This document shows, piece after piece, positions 63,714 through 64,000 of a stretch of 64,000 bases of DNA. Source of the DNA: Thermoplasmata archaeon (GTDB taxonomy: Archaea; Thermoplasmatota; Thermoplasmata; Lutacidiplasmatales; UBA184); assembly GCA_035532555.1 (NCBI GenBank), contig DATKQS010000017.1, positions 30,680 through 94,679 of the forward strand, written 5' to 3'. The translations under genes were made by a program, and so were the position numbers. Each line of letters begins with the position of its first letter. The first letter of the stretch is position 1. Under the pieces are notes generated by a model. It was given only the letters and a program-made list of their open reading frames with translations. It made no database searches and was not told where the DNA came from.

Positions 63714-64000
63714 CGCAGACTCGACGGCCGTCCGATGGAGCGCGCTCGGTGGAAAGCGATTATCACACCGCACTCCTCGCCCCGCCGTCGGCCCCGATCC
63801 CGACGAGGAAGGGGTCGACCCGGAACCGGTCCTCTCCCGAAAACACCCCTTTGAGGATATCTGGAGTACGGAAATTAGTTCCAGCCCCTGTCCTCGCCCC
63901 GACTCCTGACCAGCTCCAGTGGGCCCGAGCCCGCGCTCAGGCCCTCCGCTACCGTCAGCACATTCCTCTCCCTCCTCCCCCACCCCGAGCTCCCCCGCGC
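63714..64000. other. Terminal ~290 bp without a recognised gene
   Basis: No convincing coding region on either strand. A GTGATAATC element on the minus strand (near 63757-63767) may be the EamA promoter. A less GC-rich patch near 63856-63880 (GGATATCTGGAGTACGGAAA) may be a promoter or terminator of a gene beyond the edge. Confidence 0.4.

Noticed and set aside
1..64000. CRISPR arrays, rRNA genes, prophage
   Set aside because: No regularly spaced repeats, no rRNA-like sequence and no phage structural genes were seen.

Overview
The window is GC-rich archaeal DNA, most likely from a high-GC member of the Thermoplasmatota. Supporting signs are an Orc1/Cdc6 initiator, archaeal-type MAT, isopentenyl phosphate kinase, diphthine synthase, TrmY, prefoldin alpha, ribosomal protein L18a/LX, a tetraether lipid synthase, a long S53 peptidase and a DUF6015-like protein. 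Many genes start at or a few bases after a position about 25-30 bp downstream of an AT-rich TATA-like box (leaderless style). Genes inside operons are often joined by ATGA/GTGA overlaps. The placement is inferred from gene content, not from a marker tree.

Layout. 1-3.4 kb (minus): hemA-hemC-hemD-hemB, with hemB cut by the window edge. 3.5-7.0 kb: A-type Fe-S carrier, an ABC exporter (ATPase plus two permeases) and aIF1. 7.1-9.4 kb: rhodanese facing a GcvH-like/TusA-like fusion, a small zinc protein and an SRPBCC protein. 9.5-12.8 kb: membrane-anchored S53 peptidase. 12.8-17.1 kb: tRNA-Ala, flavin oxidoreductase, YCII-VOC fusion, metallo-beta-lactamase-fold enzyme, tRNA-Pro and NreA. 17.2-22.1 kb (minus): MAT, Elp3, type-2 IPP isomerase, isopentenyl phosphate kinase and a small membrane protein. 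22.1-28.8 kb: Orc1 with a possible origin, aldehyde dehydrogenase, SerS and a Hef-type helicase. 28.9-34.4 kb: kdpFABC plus a universal stress protein. 34.4-43.9 kb: DphB, a large unrecognised protein, the ubiX-guaA operon, thiolase plus a thiolase-like/DUF35 fusion, M61 peptidase and small proteins. 43.9-45.8 kb: tetraether synthase behind a structured leader. 45.9-49.4 kb: SWIM protein, HAD phosphatase, DUF6015-like protein and TrmY. 49.4-52.0 kb (minus): tandem ribbon-helix-helix regulator with an FtsZ, a polyprenyl diphosphate synthase and an intron-containing tRNA-Asp. 52.1-61.6 kb: HAD phosphatase, AsnB-like synthetase, DUF92, QueC, MscL with a zinc ribbon, ArgS, a ThiI-like protein, and the run L18a-prefoldin-FtsY-TrmJ. 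61.6-63.7 kb: an EamA transporter gene split by an IS630-family element.

How the genes fit together. IPK, IPP isomerase, the cis-prenyl transferase and Tes are parts of archaeal isoprenoid and membrane-lipid synthesis. Elp3, TrmY, TrmJ, QueC, a ThiI relative, SerS, ArgS and three tRNAs form a strong tRNA-maturation theme. Heme/siroheme precursors, the Fe-S carrier and the rhodanese/TusA-like pair form a cofactor and sulfur theme. The strongest non-routine signals are a BHB-type intron in the T-loop of tRNA-Asp, a GcvH-TusA fusion lacking the lipoyl lysine, an FtsZ with an altered T7 loop behind a CdrS-like regulator, the structured tes leader, and an IS630 insertion whose removal restores the host gene exactly.
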